NCBI GenBank assembly: GCA_038136035.1
Contig: JAYPYV010000016.1
Coordinates: 1-59,082 of the forward strand
From: UBA9926 sp023261215
GTDB taxonomy: Bacteria; Pseudomonadota; Gammaproteobacteria; Pseudomonadales; Azotimanducaceae
Direction of reading: 5' to 3'
Length of the DNA stretch: 59,082 nucleotides
Shown: piece after piece, positions 25,206 to 34,676 of the stretch
How positions within the stretch are numbered: position 1 is the first letter of the stretch
How the letters are laid out: every line of letters begins with the position of its first letter
Notes under the pieces: model-generated
Databases searched by the model: none
Seen by the model: the letters and a program-made list of their open reading frames with translations, nothing else
Told to the model about the DNA's origin: nothing
Position numbers and translations under genes: made by a program

Positions 25206-25607
25206 TTAGTGCCGGCCTACAAAGCTTTTGAGCTCGGCTAACACCCGATCGGGTTCATTCGACGCGCTCACCGTAATCACCAATTCTTTGAGATCTTCAT
25301 CGGCAGTGCCTCTCAAAGAGGTCTCGACAAACCAGTCCCGATCCGCTTGCCTTATTTCTTCAGTTTTACGGCCGGTTCGTTCGAAGGGCGACTTCTCACC
25401 CGTATGGATAAAAAATTCGTTGGCCACATTGCTAGCCACCGACAAGGCGACCACGCGATCTTGCATCCGTTTCGTCTGCAACACGACGGTAGAGGAATTC
25501 TTGGCTAATGTGATGCCGACAGCCGCGAACACAGCCAAAGCAATCAACACTTCGATCAGCGTAAATCCAATCAAGCGGGCTGGGTTAATCAAGCGTCGAG
25601 ACCACAT
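25206..25607 (-). CDS. gspI: type II secretion minor pseudopilin GspI
   Basis: GspI initiates the pseudopilus tip complex with GspJ and GspK. After the leader the prepilin motif reads IGFTLIEVLIALAVFAAVGI, with Gly before the cleavage site and Glu5. I take ATG 25607, which gives a 14-residue leader and about 133 residues; the frame also stays open to 25670, but that start would overlap gspH by 86 bases. The globular part (DWFVETSLRGTADEDLKELV) matches the family. Confidence 0.88.
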   Translation of the reverse strand: MWSRRLINPARLIGFTLIEVLIALAVFAAVGITLAKNSSTVVLQTKRMQDRVVALSVASNVANEFFIHTGEKSPFERTGRKTEEIRQADRDWFVETSLRGTADEDLKELVITVSASNEPDRVLAELKSFVGRH

Positions 25608-26118
25608 CGAGGGACGTCTCACCAAAGCCTGATCCAGAAATCTTGAAGCTCGCGCCACTGGCATCGTCAAACATCAACTCAAAGATGCTCGTTTCACCAC
25701 TTGAGAGAAGAAGGATTTGAGGCTGCTCATCATCTTCCTCCTCCGGCGATGCCTGATCAGCTCCAAGCGCTGTGGCATCGGACGCCTCTAAGCTTAAAAA
25801 AGGCTTAAAGGTCTCTGGGAATTCTGTGTAGGCGTGCTCTTGGACTGAGCTGGCCTGCCAATCAAGCAAAATAGGGTCAAAGGTGAGGATCTGATAGCCT
25901 CGCTGATCCAGCAAAACGCCGTGCTCAATGGAATCCCGTTCAGCACTCGCAAGCGCCCGGTTCATCACAACATGCAGCCTTCGCACCGCTTCCTCGGTTT
26001 CACTTTGACCCACCGAGCTTGGAAGATTGACAACAACGAGACCTGAGAGAATTGAGACGATGAATAAAACGACCAAAATCTCTAGCAGCGTGAAGCCTAA
26101 CGCTCGGTCAGGACCCAC
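25585..26118 (-). CDS. gspH: type II secretion minor pseudopilin GspH
   Basis: GspH is a minor pseudopilin near the pseudopilus tip. The leader MGPDRALG is followed by FTLLEILVVLFIVSILSGLV with Glu5. The globular domain of this 177-residue protein contains an acidic insertion (ASPEEEDDEQPQ) that looks like a surface loop. The GTG start at 26118 follows the gspG stop by three bases, consistent with coupled translation. Confidence 0.9.
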   Translation of the reverse strand: MGPDRALGFTLLEILVVLFIVSILSGLVVVNLPSSVGQSETEEAVRRLHVVMNRALASAERDSIEHGVLLDQRGYQILTFDPILLDWQASSVQEHAYTEFPETFKPFLSLEASDATALGADQASPEEEDDEQPQILLLSSGETSIFELMFDDASGASFKISGSGFGETSLDVVSTLD

Positions 26119-26121
26119 TCG

Positions 26122-26565
26122 CTAGATATCCGAGAGTTTCAGATCTGCATCAACCCCCTCACCGCCTTCTTTTCGATCAGCACCCAGAGAATAGACGTCG
26201 TATTGGCGACCCTCATTCAGATAAAGATACAGTTCACCCCAGGGGTCCTCGGGAACGCGTTTGAGGTAACCGTCGGGGTTCCAACGTCGGGGTTCTGGAT
26301 AGCCTGACGGCTTGTCGACCAATGCCTCGAGCCCCTGATCAGTGCTCGGATAATGCCCATTATCCATCCGGTACAAATCAAGGGCGTTACCAATCTGTTG
26401 TAAGTCAGATCGCGCCGCGGTCACCCTCGCTTCATCGGGTCTTCCCACAATGTTAGGCACAATTAATGCGCCCAACACACCCAGAATAACGACCACCACC
26501 ATGATCTCGATGAGTGTGAAGCCTAGCGTCTTCGATGCGTAGCACCGTGTTGATGCCCCTCGCAT
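26122..26565 (-). CDS. gspG: type II secretion major pseudopilin GspG
   Basis: GspG is the main subunit of the pseudopilus that pushes substrates through the outer-membrane secretin. The prepilin motif is LGFTLIEIMVVVVILGVLGA with Glu5. The Ca-binding, conserved C-terminal part is present (MDNGHYPSTDQGLEALVDKP, DPWGELYLY, VYSLGADRKEGGEG). I choose ATG 26565 for a 15-residue leader; upstream ATGs at 26598-26613 and a GTG at 26691 are in frame, and ribosome-binding sites do not settle the matter. Confidence 0.92.
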   Translation of the reverse strand: MRGASTRCYASKTLGFTLIEIMVVVVILGVLGALIVPNIVGRPDEARVTAARSDLQQIGNALDLYRMDNGHYPSTDQGLEALVDKPSGYPEPRRWNPDGYLKRVPEDPWGELYLYLNEGRQYDVYSLGADRKEGGEGVDADLKLSDI

Positions 26566-26918
26566 TCTGTTGTCACGTCGTTCTAACCCACTACTCATCA
26601 TGATTACGCTCATTGTGTTACCCAACCGATTTTTGTTGACGCCCTCTGTGTTGGCCCGAATCCTCGACCCGCCTCTGCGGGAATGCGTCACTCATGGCGA
26701 GCACCCGTCGTATCCAGCCCTTTCAACCCAACCATTTTGCCCTAACCGCCGTTTGAGATCATGCACCCTTCCCAAAAGATGAACCCTTTGGCATCCAGTA
26801 GGTGATCGCGAGATCGAGCGTGCCGTCCGCTAAACCCGCATGACAACATATCAATCCTATTACCAGCAGCGCATCGCCCGAGAGAGCATCTCAATTGCGC
26901 TGGCGATAATGCGCCTCA

Positions 26919-28139
26919 TCATCCCACCAACTGATTGAGGTTAATAATGGGCAACAAAATGGCCATGACTATCGTAAACACAGCGCCACCCATAACAATC
27001 AGCATCAGAGGACCCAGAAGACTCAGCATCGTGGCGAGCAATGCTTCAACTTCTTGCTCTAGATACTTCGCCACTCGAGACAGCATGGCGTCTAGCTCAC
27101 CACTCTGCTCGCCGCTACCAATCATATAAAGCATCATCGGTGGGAAGTAACCACTGACAGAGAGTGCCGCTTGCAAGCTACTCCCTTCACTCACTTTGGT
27201 GGTTGCCTCTTCGATCTTCTTCCGGAGCCAAATGTTCGACACCACCGCCGACGCGATCCGCATGGCATCAACGAGAGGAACACCGGAGCCAGAGAGAATA
27301 CTCAGCGTGCTCGCAAATTGTGATGTGTTACGACCCCGACTCATGGATCGAACCAGCGGTGCATGAAGAAGATAACGGTCGAAGGTGACCCGATTGCTGG
27401 GCCTTGCAAGCAGCCTCGAAGCCGCCCACCCAAGAAGAATGAGCACAATCAATGACAGCACGCCATATTGGGCCACCCAATCACTTGCACCGATCACAAT
27501 CAGGGTTAGCTGAGGTAGCGCCTGCCCGGTATCGGCAAACACTTCCACGATGTCAGGGACGACATATCCCAAAAGACCGGCGAGGATGAGCACCGTTAAG
27601 GCGAAAAGCACCAAGGGATAAACCATCGCCTGTTGAATTCGCGTCCTCGATTCGTGTTGAGACTCGCTAAAATCGGCCAATTGATTGAGCACGGCATCGA
27701 GGTGCCCCGAGGACTCTCCCGCCGCCACTGTGGCCCGATACAGATCAGGAAACGCCTTGGGATAGGCCTCCATCGAGCGCGCGAGGGAGTAACCCTCCAT
27801 GACTCGGGATCGGACCGTTGCCAGAATGCCTTCAGCCGCCTGGGAGGGCGTTTGCTTCGACACAGCAAGGAGCGCTTCTTCAACGGGCAGCCCTGCACCA
27901 ATTAAGGTCGCCAACTGGCGGGTCACCAAAGCGCGCTCCGTGACGGAAAGACTCGGCTGAAAGAGCGAGCCGAACCCTAATCCTGCGTTGCGCCCTTTCG
28001 CTGCCGTGGGTTCTACTTTTGTCGGCGCAAGCCCCTGATCCCGCAATCTCTGACGAACCTGACGGGCCGAATCTCCCTCCAGAATCCCCGAGCGCGCTTT
28101 TCCCGCTGCGTCAAATGCTTGATAGGCGTAAGCCGGCAT
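26919..28139 (-). CDS. gspF: type II secretion inner-membrane platform protein GspF
   Basis: GspF is the polytopic membrane core of the secretion machine. The 406 residues show the N-terminal MPAYAYQAFDAAGKARSGIL, two repeated cytoplasmic GspF domains (LVTRQLATLIGAGLPVEEAL and FASTLSILSGSGVPLVDAMR) and three membrane segments (one ends LLPIINLNQLVG at the C-terminus). The start lies 9 bases after gspE behind GAGGGT. A 350-base stretch follows before the chosen gspG start, longer than other gaps in this operon. Confidence 0.94.
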   Translation of the reverse strand: MPAYAYQAFDAAGKARSGILEGDSARQVRQRLRDQGLAPTKVEPTAAKGRNAGLGFGSLFQPSLSVTERALVTRQLATLIGAGLPVEEALLAVSKQTPSQAAEGILATVRSRVMEGYSLARSMEAYPKAFPDLYRATVAAGESSGHLDAVLNQLADFSESQHESRTRIQQAMVYPLVLFALTVLILAGLLGYVVPDIVEVFADTGQALPQLTLIVIGASDWVAQYGVLSLIVLILLGWAASRLLARPSNRVTFDRYLLHAPLVRSMSRGRNTSQFASTLSILSGSGVPLVDAMRIASAVVSNIWLRKKIEEATTKVSEGSSLQAALSVSGYFPPMMLYMIGSGEQSGELDAMLSRVAKYLEQEVEALLATMLSLLGPLMLIVMGGAVFTIVMAILLPIINLNQLVG

Positions 28140-28148
28140 TGGCTACCC

Positions 28149-29687
28149 TCAGTCGGACAACGTCACACGAAGAATTTCATCCATCGTGGTGACGCCCTCA
28201 AGCACCTTCCTGCGACCGTCTGCGCGGATACTGGGTGCTGAGCTTCTCGCAATGCGTTCCATTTCAACCTCGCTCGCGCCGCTATGGATCTTCTCGCCCA
28301 AATGCTCATCGACCAGGATAACTTCATAGATCCCTACCCGACCTCGATAGCCCTCATAGGAGCAGGATCGACAGCCCTTGGCCCGATAGATAGGGCGCTC
28401 ATCCGAGGCATCCAAATGAAGAAATTCTCGCTCGTAGGCATCAGGCACGTGTGCCTCACGGCACGTCGGGCATAATGTCCGAACTAACCGCTGCGCAACC
28501 AGACCCGCCAATGAATTAGAGAGAAGATAGGGTTGAACCCCCATATTTGCCAGTCGTGTAACCGCTCCGATGGCAGTGTTGGTATGCAAGGTCGAAAGTA
28601 CCAAATGGCCCGTGAGGCTGGCCTGAACAGCGATATCCGCTGTTTCATAGTCGCGAATCTCACCCACCATCACCACGTCCGGGTCCTGTCTTAGAATCGC
28701 GCGGAGCCCTTTCGCAAAGGTCATATCAGCTTTTAGATTGACTTGTGTCTGGCCAATGCCCTCGACATCGTATTCGATGGGGTCCTCAACCGTGAGAATA
28801 TTTCTTGAAGCGTCATTGAGCTGATCAAGGCCGGCGTACAAGGTTGTCGACTTACCAGAACCGGTTGGACCAGTGACCAAAATGATGCCATGCGGGCGTT
28901 TCAGCAAAGTCTCCATGGCTTGCAAGTCCCTGTGGGACATTCCAAGGTGGGTCAAGTCTTTGCGCCCCTCCTGCTTGTCAAGCAAGCGCATCACCACCCG
29001 CTCACCATTACTGGCGGGGATGGTTGAAACCCGCACATCAACTTCCTTACCTCCGATGCGAACGGAGATCCGGCCATCCTGAGGTAATCGCTTTTCTGCA
29101 ATATCCAGTCGAGCCATGACTTTAATGCGAGACACCAAGAGCGGCGCGATGGCTCTTTGTGGCGCAACAATTTCCCGAAGCACGCCGTCGACCCTAAACC
29201 GAACCACCAATCGCGACTCGTAGGTTTCAACATGGATATCCGAGGCCCCCACCTTCACCGCCTCGGCCAAAAGACTATTGATCAGTCGAATAATCGGCGC
29301 ATCGTCATCCTGATCAAGAAGATCGCTCTGAGTCGGCAAGGCATCCATGAGCGATCCGAGGTCAAGATCGTCCTCCAGATCTTCGATGAATGCCATCGAC
29401 TCACCCGAGGCTTGCTCATAAATTCGCGACAGTGCTCGCTCATATTCCGGCTGATCGAGGGACTCAATCGTGGCTGGCGCACCCATGACTCTCTGCACCT
29501 CAGCCAAACCATTCCAATTTAGCGGCTTGCGGTAAAGCAAGTGTCGTTTGTCATCCCCGCGATCCTCTAGCATCACCCCAAACCGCTTGGCATAACCAAA
29601 AGGAATCATCCCAGCGCGCGGGATGATCGGCTCCTCCAATTCAACCTCTGAATCCAGGATAGGTTCGTTAATCTCTAATTCACTCAT
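28149..29687 (-). CDS. gspE: type II secretion ATPase GspE
   Basis: GspE is the hexameric cytoplasmic ATPase that powers pseudopilus assembly. The protein of about 512 residues has an N-terminal GspL-binding domain, the linker segment LLAEAVKVGASDIHVETYES, Walker A GPTGSGKST (Lys279), the Asp and His boxes (AILRQDPDVVMVGEIRD, LTGHLVLSTLHTNTA) and the four-Cys zinc motif CPTC...CRSC in the C-terminal domain. ATG 29687 is taken; a GTG two codons upstream is possible. gspC and gspD, which usually precede gspE, are absent: the next gene is a divergent LysR regulator. Confidence 0.95.
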   Translation of the reverse strand: MSELEINEPILDSEVELEEPIIPRAGMIPFGYAKRFGVMLEDRGDDKRHLLYRKPLNWNGLAEVQRVMGAPATIESLDQPEYERALSRIYEQASGESMAFIEDLEDDLDLGSLMDALPTQSDLLDQDDDAPIIRLINSLLAEAVKVGASDIHVETYESRLVVRFRVDGVLREIVAPQRAIAPLLVSRIKVMARLDIAEKRLPQDGRISVRIGGKEVDVRVSTIPASNGERVVMRLLDKQEGRKDLTHLGMSHRDLQAMETLLKRPHGIILVTGPTGSGKSTTLYAGLDQLNDASRNILTVEDPIEYDVEGIGQTQVNLKADMTFAKGLRAILRQDPDVVMVGEIRDYETADIAVQASLTGHLVLSTLHTNTAIGAVTRLANMGVQPYLLSNSLAGLVAQRLVRTLCPTCREAHVPDAYEREFLHLDASDERPIYRAKGCRSCSYEGYRGRVGIYEVILVDEHLGEKIHSGASEVEMERIARSSAPSIRADGRRKVLEGVTTMDEILRVTLSD

Positions 29688-29693
29688 ACCCAC

Positions 29694-30061
29694 TCGTCTT
29701 TTTTCGTCGCCTCCACCAAAACAAAACGCGCCTGTTCAGGTGGCCTAAGAATCGCGTTTAATCATATCGCAAGCGATTCTCAACCCTCCGGACTTGGTTC
29801 AATCAAGAGAAGGGTGCTTGATCGCAAACGCCTTCCATTGAGGAAATGAGACGCTCGCTGACCTCTGACTTTGTCTCAAAGCGAGTTTAGCAGTCCCCGC
29901 TTGCGATTACTCCAACGCATAAAGGGAACATGGCTGGCCAGCGACTCGCAGCGATTCAGGGCATCCCTCTACAACTTTTGAGGGAAGCCGCTAATCCGCC
30001 CCTTCTATTCGCCACAATTTCCTCTTAAGATCACTTTCATCAATGAATAGGTGGCCTCGAT
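29694..30061. other. divergent promoter region between gspE and the LysR gene
   Basis: About 370 bases without a credible gene. It should hold the promoter of the T2SS operon on the minus strand and of the LysR gene on the plus strand. I see no confident hexamer pair or palindrome. Confidence 0.5.
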
Positions 30062-30961
30062 ATGAAATTGAGTGATGTCGATCTAAATCTATTTGTTGTC
30101 CTCGATGCCATCTACACAGAGGGTAATCTCACCCGCGCCGGGGAGATCATTGGCATCACGCAACCGGCGGTCAGCAATTCCCTGTCAAGGTTACGCACAT
30201 TATTTGATGATCCTCTGTTTGTTCGCACATCAGAGGGTATGACCCCGACCCCGGTCGCGCAAAATATTATTGGCTCAGTGCGCCAATCGCTTGAACTCAT
30301 GCGGTCAAGTATTCAAGAGAGTGAGCACTTTATTCCTGAGGAGTCGACAAAAAGGTTCCGCGTCTCGATGAGCGACCTTGGTCAAGCCATCTGGCTTCCC
30401 CACCTCGCCCAAAAGTTACATGAGCAAGCGCCAAAGGCGGCCATTGAATGCTACCAAGTGCGTCGCAGGGAACTCACGATAGAGCTTGCATCCGGCAATC
30501 TGGATATCGCCATCGACGTGCCGCTGGCACCTGATCCGCAAATCAAACAGCTCGCCTTAAGAACGAGCCCCATGGTCTGCGTGATTCGAGCAGATCATCC
30601 ATTAAAGTCAGAAACGCCCTCACTTGAGGAATATCTTGACCTCGAACACATTCATATTTCTTCGCGAAGAGGCGGCCTAGGCAGCATCGATCTCGGTTTG
30701 GGTAAGCTGGGCCTGAAGAGAAATATTGTGCTTCGAACGCAGCACTATCTTTCCACTCCGATTATCATTGCCAATAGCAACTTAGCCATGACCGTTCCTA
30801 TGAGCTTCGCTAATTTTCTGCTGGCACTGGGCAATGTGCGCGTCCTCAAGCTTCCTTTGGAAACGCCAGACATCGAAACACACCTTTACTGGCATGAAAC
30901 GACGGACAAAGACCAAGCCAACGCTTGGTTCAGGCAATTCGTCATCGACATGCACCACTAG
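30062..30961 (+). CDS. LysR-family transcriptional regulator
   Basis: A 299-residue DNA-binding regulator. The winged helix-turn-helix begins SDVDLNLFVVLDAIYTEGNL, with the recognition helix in ITQPAVSNSLSRLRTLFDDP. This is typical of the NodD/PcpR-like branch. The C-terminal periplasmic-binding-like domain would sense a small effector. The ATG follows AGGTGG. The next gene, an aspartate carbamoyltransferase, starts 13 bases later, so both may be co-transcribed; the target genes are otherwise unknown. Confidence 0.9.
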   Translation: MKLSDVDLNLFVVLDAIYTEGNLTRAGEIIGITQPAVSNSLSRLRTLFDDPLFVRTSEGMTPTPVAQNIIGSVRQSLELMRSSIQESEHFIPEESTKRFRVSMSDLGQAIWLPHLAQKLHEQAPKAAIECYQVRRRELTIELASGNLDIAIDVPLAPDPQIKQLALRTSPMVCVIRADHPLKSETPSLEEYLDLEHIHISSRRGGLGSIDLGLGKLGLKRNIVLRTQHYLSTPIIIANSNLAMTVPMSFANFLLALGNVRVLKLPLETPDIETHLYWHETTDKDQANAWFRQFVIDMHH

Positions 30962-30974
30962 CGAGCACCCTTCA

Positions 30975-31988
30975 ATGAATTTCGTGGGCCACCATATTCT
31001 CACTGTCGACCAATTTGACCGGGCCGACATTCAACGAGTCTTCGAAGTGGCGGATTCGATGATTCCCTACGCCAATCGTGAGCGCGTCACCCGCGTTCTC
31101 GAGGGCGCGATCCTCGGTAATATGTTTTTCGAACCCAGCACTCGCACCCGCGTAAGCTTTGGATGTGCTTGGAACCTGCTTGGGGGTGAAGTCAGAGAAA
31201 CCACCGGCATCAAGGCCTCTGCGCTTGCCAAGGGTGAGTCGTTTTATGACACGGCCAGAGTGTTGAGTGGCTACAGCGACGCCATTGTCATGCGCCACGA
31301 AATGATGGGGTCGGTCGCCGAATTTGCCGCTGCATCCAGAGTGCCCGTCATCAATGGTGGTGATGGCGCCAATGAGCATCCAAGCCAAGCACTGCTTGAC
31401 CTCTATACCATCGATCGAGAATTGAAGCACAATGGTAAACGTATCGATCAGATGACCATCGCTCTGGTCGGCGACCTTCGCTTTGGCCGTGCGGTGCACT
31501 CGCTCTGCAAGCTGCTCTCTCTTTACACTTCGATTAAGTTTCGTCTCATTTCACCTGAGGCACTCGCGCTTCCTGCGAGCTATATCGAGTCTATTCAAGC
31601 TGCAGGGCACGAGGTGATCCAAACGTCCAACCTCCAGGAGGGGATCAGCAAAGCTGATATTGTCTACGTCACTCGGACGCAGGAAGAACGCTTTGATTCC
31701 CCTGAGGAAGCGCTTCGCTATAAGGGGCTCTTTCGGATGAACCAAGCGGTTTATACCGAGTTTTGCCAACCCAACACTGTGATCATGCACCCGCTTCCTC
31801 GGGATTCTCGAGCAGAAGCTAACGAGCTCGACAACGATCTGAACGACAATCCGAACCTTGCGATTTTCAGGCAGACGGATAACGGCGTTGTCATTCGAAT
31901 GGCGCTCTTTGCATTGATCCTGGACGTGGTTGACCAGGTCGATGCGTCAAGCCGCCCCGTCAACTGGTACACCGCACGCCGATTTTAG
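30975..31988 (+). CDS. pyrB: aspartate carbamoyltransferase catalytic subunit
   Basis: This enzyme condenses carbamoyl phosphate with aspartate in pyrimidine synthesis. The 337-residue protein starts MNFVGHHILTVDQFDRADIQ at ATG 30975; the frame is open further upstream into lysR, but the family N-terminus fits this ATG. The carbamoyl-phosphate motif FFEPSTRTRVSF is at about residues 51-62. The motifs GANEHPSQALLDLYTI and MHPLPRDSR favour aspartate over ornithine carbamoyltransferase. No pyrI regulatory gene follows. It is slightly longer than E. coli PyrB (311). Confidence 0.88.
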   Translation: MNFVGHHILTVDQFDRADIQRVFEVADSMIPYANRERVTRVLEGAILGNMFFEPSTRTRVSFGCAWNLLGGEVRETTGIKASALAKGESFYDTARVLSGYSDAIVMRHEMMGSVAEFAAASRVPVINGGDGANEHPSQALLDLYTIDRELKHNGKRIDQMTIALVGDLRFGRAVHSLCKLLSLYTSIKFRLISPEALALPASYIESIQAAGHEVIQTSNLQEGISKADIVYVTRTQEERFDSPEEALRYKGLFRMNQAVYTEFCQPNTVIMHPLPRDSRAEANELDNDLNDNPNLAIFRQTDNGVVIRMALFALILDVVDQVDASSRPVNWYTARRF

Positions 31989-32030
31989 GAAGACGCGCGG
32001 CAGGCCTGTTGAGTCGAGCGCCCCTTCGGG

Positions 32031-33407
32031 TCACTGTGCCTGATCAATGACACTCGCAATGCTGATGACCGCGATAGCAATCGGGGCCACATAACGCATG
32101 ACGAAGCGCCAAACCGGAAACCAAGACTCGGATTTGATATCCAGCTCATCTCTCAGCGTGTGCTCAGACATGACCCAACCGACGAAAATACACAAAAAGA
32201 ATGCACTGATTAGAATGAGATTGTTCACCACAAAGAAATCGACAATTCTGAAAATCGTGGCCCCCTCCAACAGCGGGATAAATCCGAGCGGCGTGAAGTC
32301 TGACCAAATGTTATGAGAGAACACCGATCCCAGCCCTAGGACCCAAACGAGCCCCCCTGCAAGCAGCGTCATCTTTGACCGGGACCACAGATTAAATTCA
32401 ATCAAACGGGCAACCACAGACTCGAGCATCGAGATCGAGGTGGTTAGCGCAGCAAACAGAACTAAAAGAAGGAAAAGCGTGCCAACGAGTCGCCCACCCG
32501 GCATCTGACCGAAGGCGACAGGCAGCGTCTCAAAGAGCAACCCCGGACCCGCACCGGGCGCCAATCCAAACGCAAACACGATGGGAAAAATCGCGAGCCC
32601 TGCGAGCAAGTCGACAGAGACATTAGCCGCCGCGATGGCGAAAGCCGATTTCGGAATCGATGCCTCCCTTTGAAGATAAGCGCCGTAGGCGAGAATGCCA
32701 CCTCCACCCACGCTCAACGAAAAAAAGGCTTGACCCAACGCAAGTAAAACCACGCTCTCACTGACTTTCGTGAAATCAGGTGCAAACAGGAACGTCAATG
32801 CTTCGGCGAACGCACCAGTCAAGGCAGCATAGACTACCAACAAAAGCAGAATGCCGAAGAGGCCTGGTATGAGCCAGCTGACCGCTCGTTCAACACCTTG
32901 TTGAACACCGCGACCCACCACGGCCATCGTCATCACCATGAAAACCCCGTGCCAAAACATCATCCCCCATACATCAGCTTTGACCGCTCCGAATAGCGCA
33001 ATCGAGCTTACTGGGTCGATCTGATCGAATTGACCTAAAAGCGACTTAGGAATGTACGCCAAGACCCATCCTGCAACCACGCTGAAGAACGTGAGCGCCA
33101 GAAACGCAATAGTAATGGCGAGCCAACCCAACCCCTGCCAGGCACTGGATCGGCCTTCGGCCAGTGCCAACGCCTTGGTACTGCCCGGCGGGGATTTTCG
33201 TCCACGACGGCCGATGGTGATCATCGCGATGAGACAGGGAATGCCAAACGCAAGAATGAAGACGAAGTAGAAGAAAATGAAGACACCCCCCCCATTCTCG
33301 CCAGCCATGAAGGTAAAGCGCCAAATATTGCCCAAGCCAACGGCGCTGCCCATCGCGGCAAGAATAAAACCCCAGCGTGAAGCGAATAACGTGGAGGGTA
33401 CGTTCAT
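32031..33407 (-). CDS. sodium-dependent transporter, SNF/NSS family
   Basis: A bacterial member of the neurotransmitter:sodium symporter family with the LeuT fold, importing amino acids or related amines with Na+. TM1 has the hallmark GSAVGLGNIWRFTFMAGENG, which shapes the sodium and substrate sites. The 458 residues contain about 11-12 hydrophobic segments, and TM6 is represented by ALGQAFFSLSVGGGGILAYG. The substrate cannot be stated. It is convergent with pyrB and precedes no other gene on its strand. Confidence 0.92.
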   Translation of the reverse strand: MNVPSTLFASRWGFILAAMGSAVGLGNIWRFTFMAGENGGGVFIFFYFVFILAFGIPCLIAMITIGRRGRKSPPGSTKALALAEGRSSAWQGLGWLAITIAFLALTFFSVVAGWVLAYIPKSLLGQFDQIDPVSSIALFGAVKADVWGMMFWHGVFMVMTMAVVGRGVQQGVERAVSWLIPGLFGILLLLVVYAALTGAFAEALTFLFAPDFTKVSESVVLLALGQAFFSLSVGGGGILAYGAYLQREASIPKSAFAIAAANVSVDLLAGLAIFPIVFAFGLAPGAGPGLLFETLPVAFGQMPGGRLVGTLFLLLVLFAALTTSISMLESVVARLIEFNLWSRSKMTLLAGGLVWVLGLGSVFSHNIWSDFTPLGFIPLLEGATIFRIVDFFVVNNLILISAFFLCIFVGWVMSEHTLRDELDIKSESWFPVWRFVMRYVAPIAIAVISIASVIDQAQ

Positions 33408-33440
33408 GAATGTTTCTCGTTCCTAATCTGGCATTCGCGC

Positions 33441-34421
33441 CTAGAAATTGAAGATTCGCTGGGCGTTGGTTGCCCGGATGGCCACTTTTCGATCTTCCGG
33501 CAAGCGCGCGGTGTTCGCCAGAGCGCCCTGGGTGTCAAACACTTGATGTGGCCAGTCTGTTCCGAACATCACCCGCTCGCTTCCCACAATCTGTATGAGA
33601 TAGTCCAATGCTCGAGGATCATAAGTAATACAGTCATAGTAGATATGGCGAAGATAGTCTGTGGGTTTGTGTTGCATTTTTCGCCGCATCGGTAATTCAA
33701 CCTCATCGCCTTTTTCAAAACGACCCACTAAATATGGCAACGCGGCGCCTCCGTGAGACGCGATAAGCTTGAGGTTTGGATACTGGTCAAAAAAACCATT
33801 GAACATCATTCGAACCACCGCGAGTGTCGTATCGAACATGAAGCCAACGGACCAACTCATATCAAATTCATCCATATCCATGACGCGCGCGCCCGGCGGA
33901 TCAGTGGGATGAAGCAATACGGGCAGACCGCGACGATCGATCTCACGCCAAATGGGTGCAAACTTTTCGGAAGTGAGGCTTTCGCCGGCCACATTCGCGA
34001 GCACCATCACGCCCACCGCCCCGACATCACAGCTGCGGCTCAATTCCTTGACCGCGAGCTCGGGATATTGCCAAGGAATCGAGGTGAACCAGCGAATGCG
34101 ATCCGGATAAACGCGCTGTGCGTCCGCCATCGCGTTGTTGGATTCAATGGCCGCCTCGAGACTTGTTGCTGAATCACCCCAAAACACATTCGGGCACGTC
34201 AGCGACACCACCGAGAGATCGATACCGGTCGCATTCATTTGCTCAATGCGCAAATCGTAATCAAAATGACCTGGCTGCGGGAATGCGACCGGCGTATCCC
34301 CTTTGAAAATCTCTTCAAACCCATCGGGGCGCACTTTAAGGCCATATTCACCGCCTCGCGTCCTCAAAATATCAAGCCACTTTGGTGTGTAGGCATGCGT
34401 ATGGATATCAATCGTGGTCAC
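33441..34421 (-). CDS. amidohydrolase-family decarboxylase/hydrolase (ACMSD-like)
   Basis: A TIM-barrel metal enzyme of the amidohydrolase-2 group, which includes aminocarboxymuconate semialdehyde decarboxylase. Metal-site motifs: IDIHTHAYTPKW near the N-terminus, VLLHPTDPPGA, IASHGGAALPYLVGRFE, and FGTDWPHQ. I take GTG 34421, because AAGGAG lies 6-7 bases upstream of it; an ATG six codons earlier would place that Shine-Dalgarno inside the gene. Length is 326 residues. The reaction is probably decarboxylation or hydrolysis of an aromatic-ring-cleavage type product, inferred from family only. Confidence 0.85.
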   Translation of the reverse strand: MTTIDIHTHAYTPKWLDILRTRGGEYGLKVRPDGFEEIFKGDTPVAFPQPGHFDYDLRIEQMNATGIDLSVVSLTCPNVFWGDSATSLEAAIESNNAMADAQRVYPDRIRWFTSIPWQYPELAVKELSRSCDVGAVGVMVLANVAGESLTSEKFAPIWREIDRRGLPVLLHPTDPPGARVMDMDEFDMSWSVGFMFDTTLAVVRMMFNGFFDQYPNLKLIASHGGAALPYLVGRFEKGDEVELPMRRKMQHKPTDYLRHIYYDCITYDPRALDYLIQIVGSERVMFGTDWPHQVFDTQGALANTARLPEDRKVAIRATNAQRIFNF

Positions 34422-34475
34422 GCAATTTCTCCTTGCCATTGCCGAAGATCTTCGGTTCTGAATTAATCCATCATC

Positions 34476-34529
34476 TCAGATCTTAACCAGACCGCCCAGC
34501 CACCGAGGGATCAACATTTGGCGCCATAT
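34476..34529 (-). CDS. possible C-terminal fragment of a gene lost in the gap
   Basis: On the minus strand a frame leaves the gap as WRQMLIPRWLGGLVKI and stops with TGA at 34476-34478, 54 bases before the amidohydrolase start. It may be the end of a gene in the missing sequence, but it is too short to recognise, and other frames are also open here. Confidence 0.2.
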   Translation of the reverse strand: MWRQMLIPRWLGGLVKI

Positions 34530-34629
34530 NNNNNNNNNNNNNNNNNNNNNNNNNNNNNNNNNNNNNNNNNNNNNNNNNNNNNNNNNNNNNNNNNNNNNNN
34601 NNNNNNNNNNNNNNNNNNNNNNNNNNNNN
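34530..34629. other. assembly gap of 100 N
   Basis: Exactly 100 N, a conventional scaffold gap of unknown true length. It lies between the amidohydrolase and the terminator of the etfBA operon, so one or more genes may be missing. Confidence 1.
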
Positions 34630-34676
34630 GCTATCATTGAGGGTGAAGACTCGGTCACCACCCCCGGGGTCGATGC

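Noticed and set aside
26692..26918. Small gene between gspF and gspG
   Set aside because: No frame with a start, ribosome-binding site or recognisable product; treated as spacer or leader of gspG.
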